A stretch of DNA of 5,946 nucleotides, from positions 1-5,946 of the forward strand of contig DASWFT010000272.1 in the NCBI GenBank assembly GCA_036394075.1, in the 5' to 3' direction. The notes beneath the pieces are model-generated. The model did no database searches and was not told where the DNA came from. It worked only from the letters and a program-made list of their open reading frames with translations. Source of the stretch: JAWWPY01 sp036394075. Lineage in GTDB: Bacteria; Actinomycetota; Actinomycetes; Streptosporangiales; Streptosporangiaceae. Within the stretch, counting starts at the first letter, position 1. Each line of letters begins with the position of its first letter. Positions 5,095 to 5,946 of this stretch are shown here, in pieces. The position numbers were made by a program, and so were the translations under genes.

Positions 5095-5112
5095 GCGCCG
5101 CCCGGGCGGCGC
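5095..5112 (-). terminator. Perfect 18-bp palindrome, candidate terminator of the DUF5996 gene
   Basis: GCGCCGCCCGGGCGGCGC is an exact palindrome beginning about 21 bases after the stop codon of the minus-strand DUF5996 gene. As RNA it forms a very stable all-GC stem of about 7 bp with a 4-base loop. There is no T-run, but such stems are commonly proposed as actinomycete terminators. Confidence 0.45.
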
Positions 5113-5133
5113 CGATCGAACCGACGCACATAA

Positions 5134-5946
5134 TCAGGCGAGCGGCGGGGGAACTCCCTCCGCACTGGCAGAGAGCGCCGGATCCCAGCCGCAGACCATG
5201 CACGCATGCCGGACCGAGGACCGGCCGAAATCGAGCGCGGCACGGTGCGGATCCGGGCTGGCGCGAGCGTCGTCCCAGTCGAGCACGTATTCGCCCAGCC
5301 CGGCATCCCAGCGGGCGGCCGCCGGTGACAGCGTCGCGGTCGCGAATTCCTCTGGCGCGGGATACGCGTACGAGAAGAAGGCTGCCCGCGGGTAGCGTCG
5401 ATCACCGGGCCACCACCCGACTTCGATCTGCTGGGCGTCCCCCGCGTTACGCATGATGAATTCGTCGGACGAGGGCTCTACCGGCAGACCGGAGAACAGG
5501 CTCACCGCCAGGTCGAACGAGCCCCACCACGCGTTGACGGGTGTCGAGCGCCCGCGGTACGGGGCGCGTAGCGCGGACAGGACCAGCGCCGCCCGGGTCG
5601 CCGCCGCGAAATACGCGGTGACCTGGGCGGGGTCGTAGGTCGCGTGCTCATCGTCTTCGTCCAGCGGGGTGGTCCACGGCGTCTCCTGCGGCCGGGGATT
5701 TATCTCCACCGGGCCCGCGAGTCCGCGGACCGCCGCCAGCACGTCGCGGGTCACTTCCCCTACCGGCCGGTTCGGCGTGAGCGCGACGCGTTCCACTTGT
5801 CCGTCGCTGTGCTCCGCGACGGCTTCGTGGGTCCGCAGGTCCAACGCGACCACCAGCGCGCCGGAGCCGTCCGGTGCGGGCAGTGGAAGCGTCTCCCAGC
5901 CGCGTGCGGTCAGGCGCAGCGCGGCGTGCTGCAGCTGGGGTTCGGG
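5134..5946 (-). CDS. DUF5996 family protein (N-terminus beyond right edge)
   Basis: 270 residues are visible; the frame is open to the window edge, so the start lies outside (an internal GTG at 5853 is not the real start because the preceding 31 codons continue the family pattern LRLTARGWETLPLP). Signature segments of the family are seen in order: LDLRTHEAVAEHSDG, PLDEDDEHATYDPAQV, VNAWWGSFDLAVSLFSG, EVGWWPGD, AFFSYAYPAPEEF and LGEYVLDWDDARASPDP. I compare these with DUF5996 from memory. Family members are about 300 residues, so some 30-40 N-terminal residues are probably missing. They are soluble proteins of unknown biochemical function found widely in actinomycetes and other bacteria. The gene appears intact, with strong GC-ending codon use, and likely stops at TGA 5134-5136 followed by a palindrome. 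Confidence 0.8.
   Translation of the reverse strand, partial: PEPQLQHAALRLTARGWETLPLPAPDGSGALVVALDLRTHEAVAEHSDGQVERVALTPNRPVGEVTRDVLAAVRGLAGPVEINPRPQETPWTTPLDEDDEHATYDPAQVTAYFAAATRAALVLSALRAPYRGRSTPVNAWWGSFDLAVSLFSGLPVEPSSDEFIMRNAGDAQQIEVGWWPGDRRYPRAAFFSYAYPAPEEFATATLSPAAARWDAGLGEYVLDWDDARASPDPHRAALDFGRSSVRHACMVCGWDPALSASAEGVPPPLA

Noticed and set aside
4609..5395. Plus-strand frames of 174 and 179 codons
   Set aside because: They oppose the minus-strand orphan and the DUF5996 gene, which have better codon bias and recognisable segments.
1..5946. Phage-defence, toxin-antitoxin or biosynthetic system
   Set aside because: The XRE plus small-protein pair superficially resembles a toxin-antitoxin pair, but neither protein shows a toxin domain, and no nuclease, methylase or synthase is present.

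Overview
The window is very GC-rich, uses GC-ending codons in its clearest genes, and has many GTG starts and overlapping stop/start codons. With the protein families present (XRE regulator with a small partner, DUF5996, membrane-anchored pentapeptide protein, IS1634-type transposase), this points to an actinomycete chromosome or integrated element (Streptomyces, Streptosporangiales or similar). I cannot name the species. The window looks like an accessory region: it holds one intact insertion sequence, one probable remnant of another mobile element, a truncated gene and several tiny genes.

Layout. Positions 1-985 carry a tightly packed plus-strand cluster: the tail of an unidentified gene, a 36-residue putative membrane peptide (ATGA overlap), an XRE-family regulator (GTGA overlap), a possible 23-residue peptide with a strong ribosome binding site, and a small acidic protein. 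Positions 950-2873 are an insertion sequence whose intact minus-strand DDE transposase (569 aa) is bounded by perfect terminal inverted repeats and a CTAG direct repeat. It inserted into the last codons of the small protein; joining the flanks across CTAG restores an ORF ending in TAG TAG.

Positions 3010-3612 encode a five-helix membrane protein with three TTA leucine codons, the bldA-type rare codon. Its last ~30 codons have a different base composition and carry 18-bp direct repeats that resemble a mobile-element end. Positions 3772-4485 encode the membrane-anchored N-terminal part of a pentapeptide-repeat protein, which goes out of frame just where the repeats should start; degenerate repeat-like stretches continue in other frames to about 4670. 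Positions 4615-4956 (minus) hold a 113-aa orphan with strong coding bias. Positions 5134-5946 (minus) hold a DUF5996 protein running off the right edge, followed by an 18-bp palindrome that may be its terminator.

The left cluster looks like a co-translated regulatory unit (XRE protein plus small partner), as is frequent in actinomycetes. The other genes do not form an evident pathway with it. I see no tRNA, rRNA or CRISPR array. The items most worth follow-up are the overlap-coupled micro-gene cluster, the TTA-rich membrane gene and the decaying pentapeptide gene; none by itself proves a new system.
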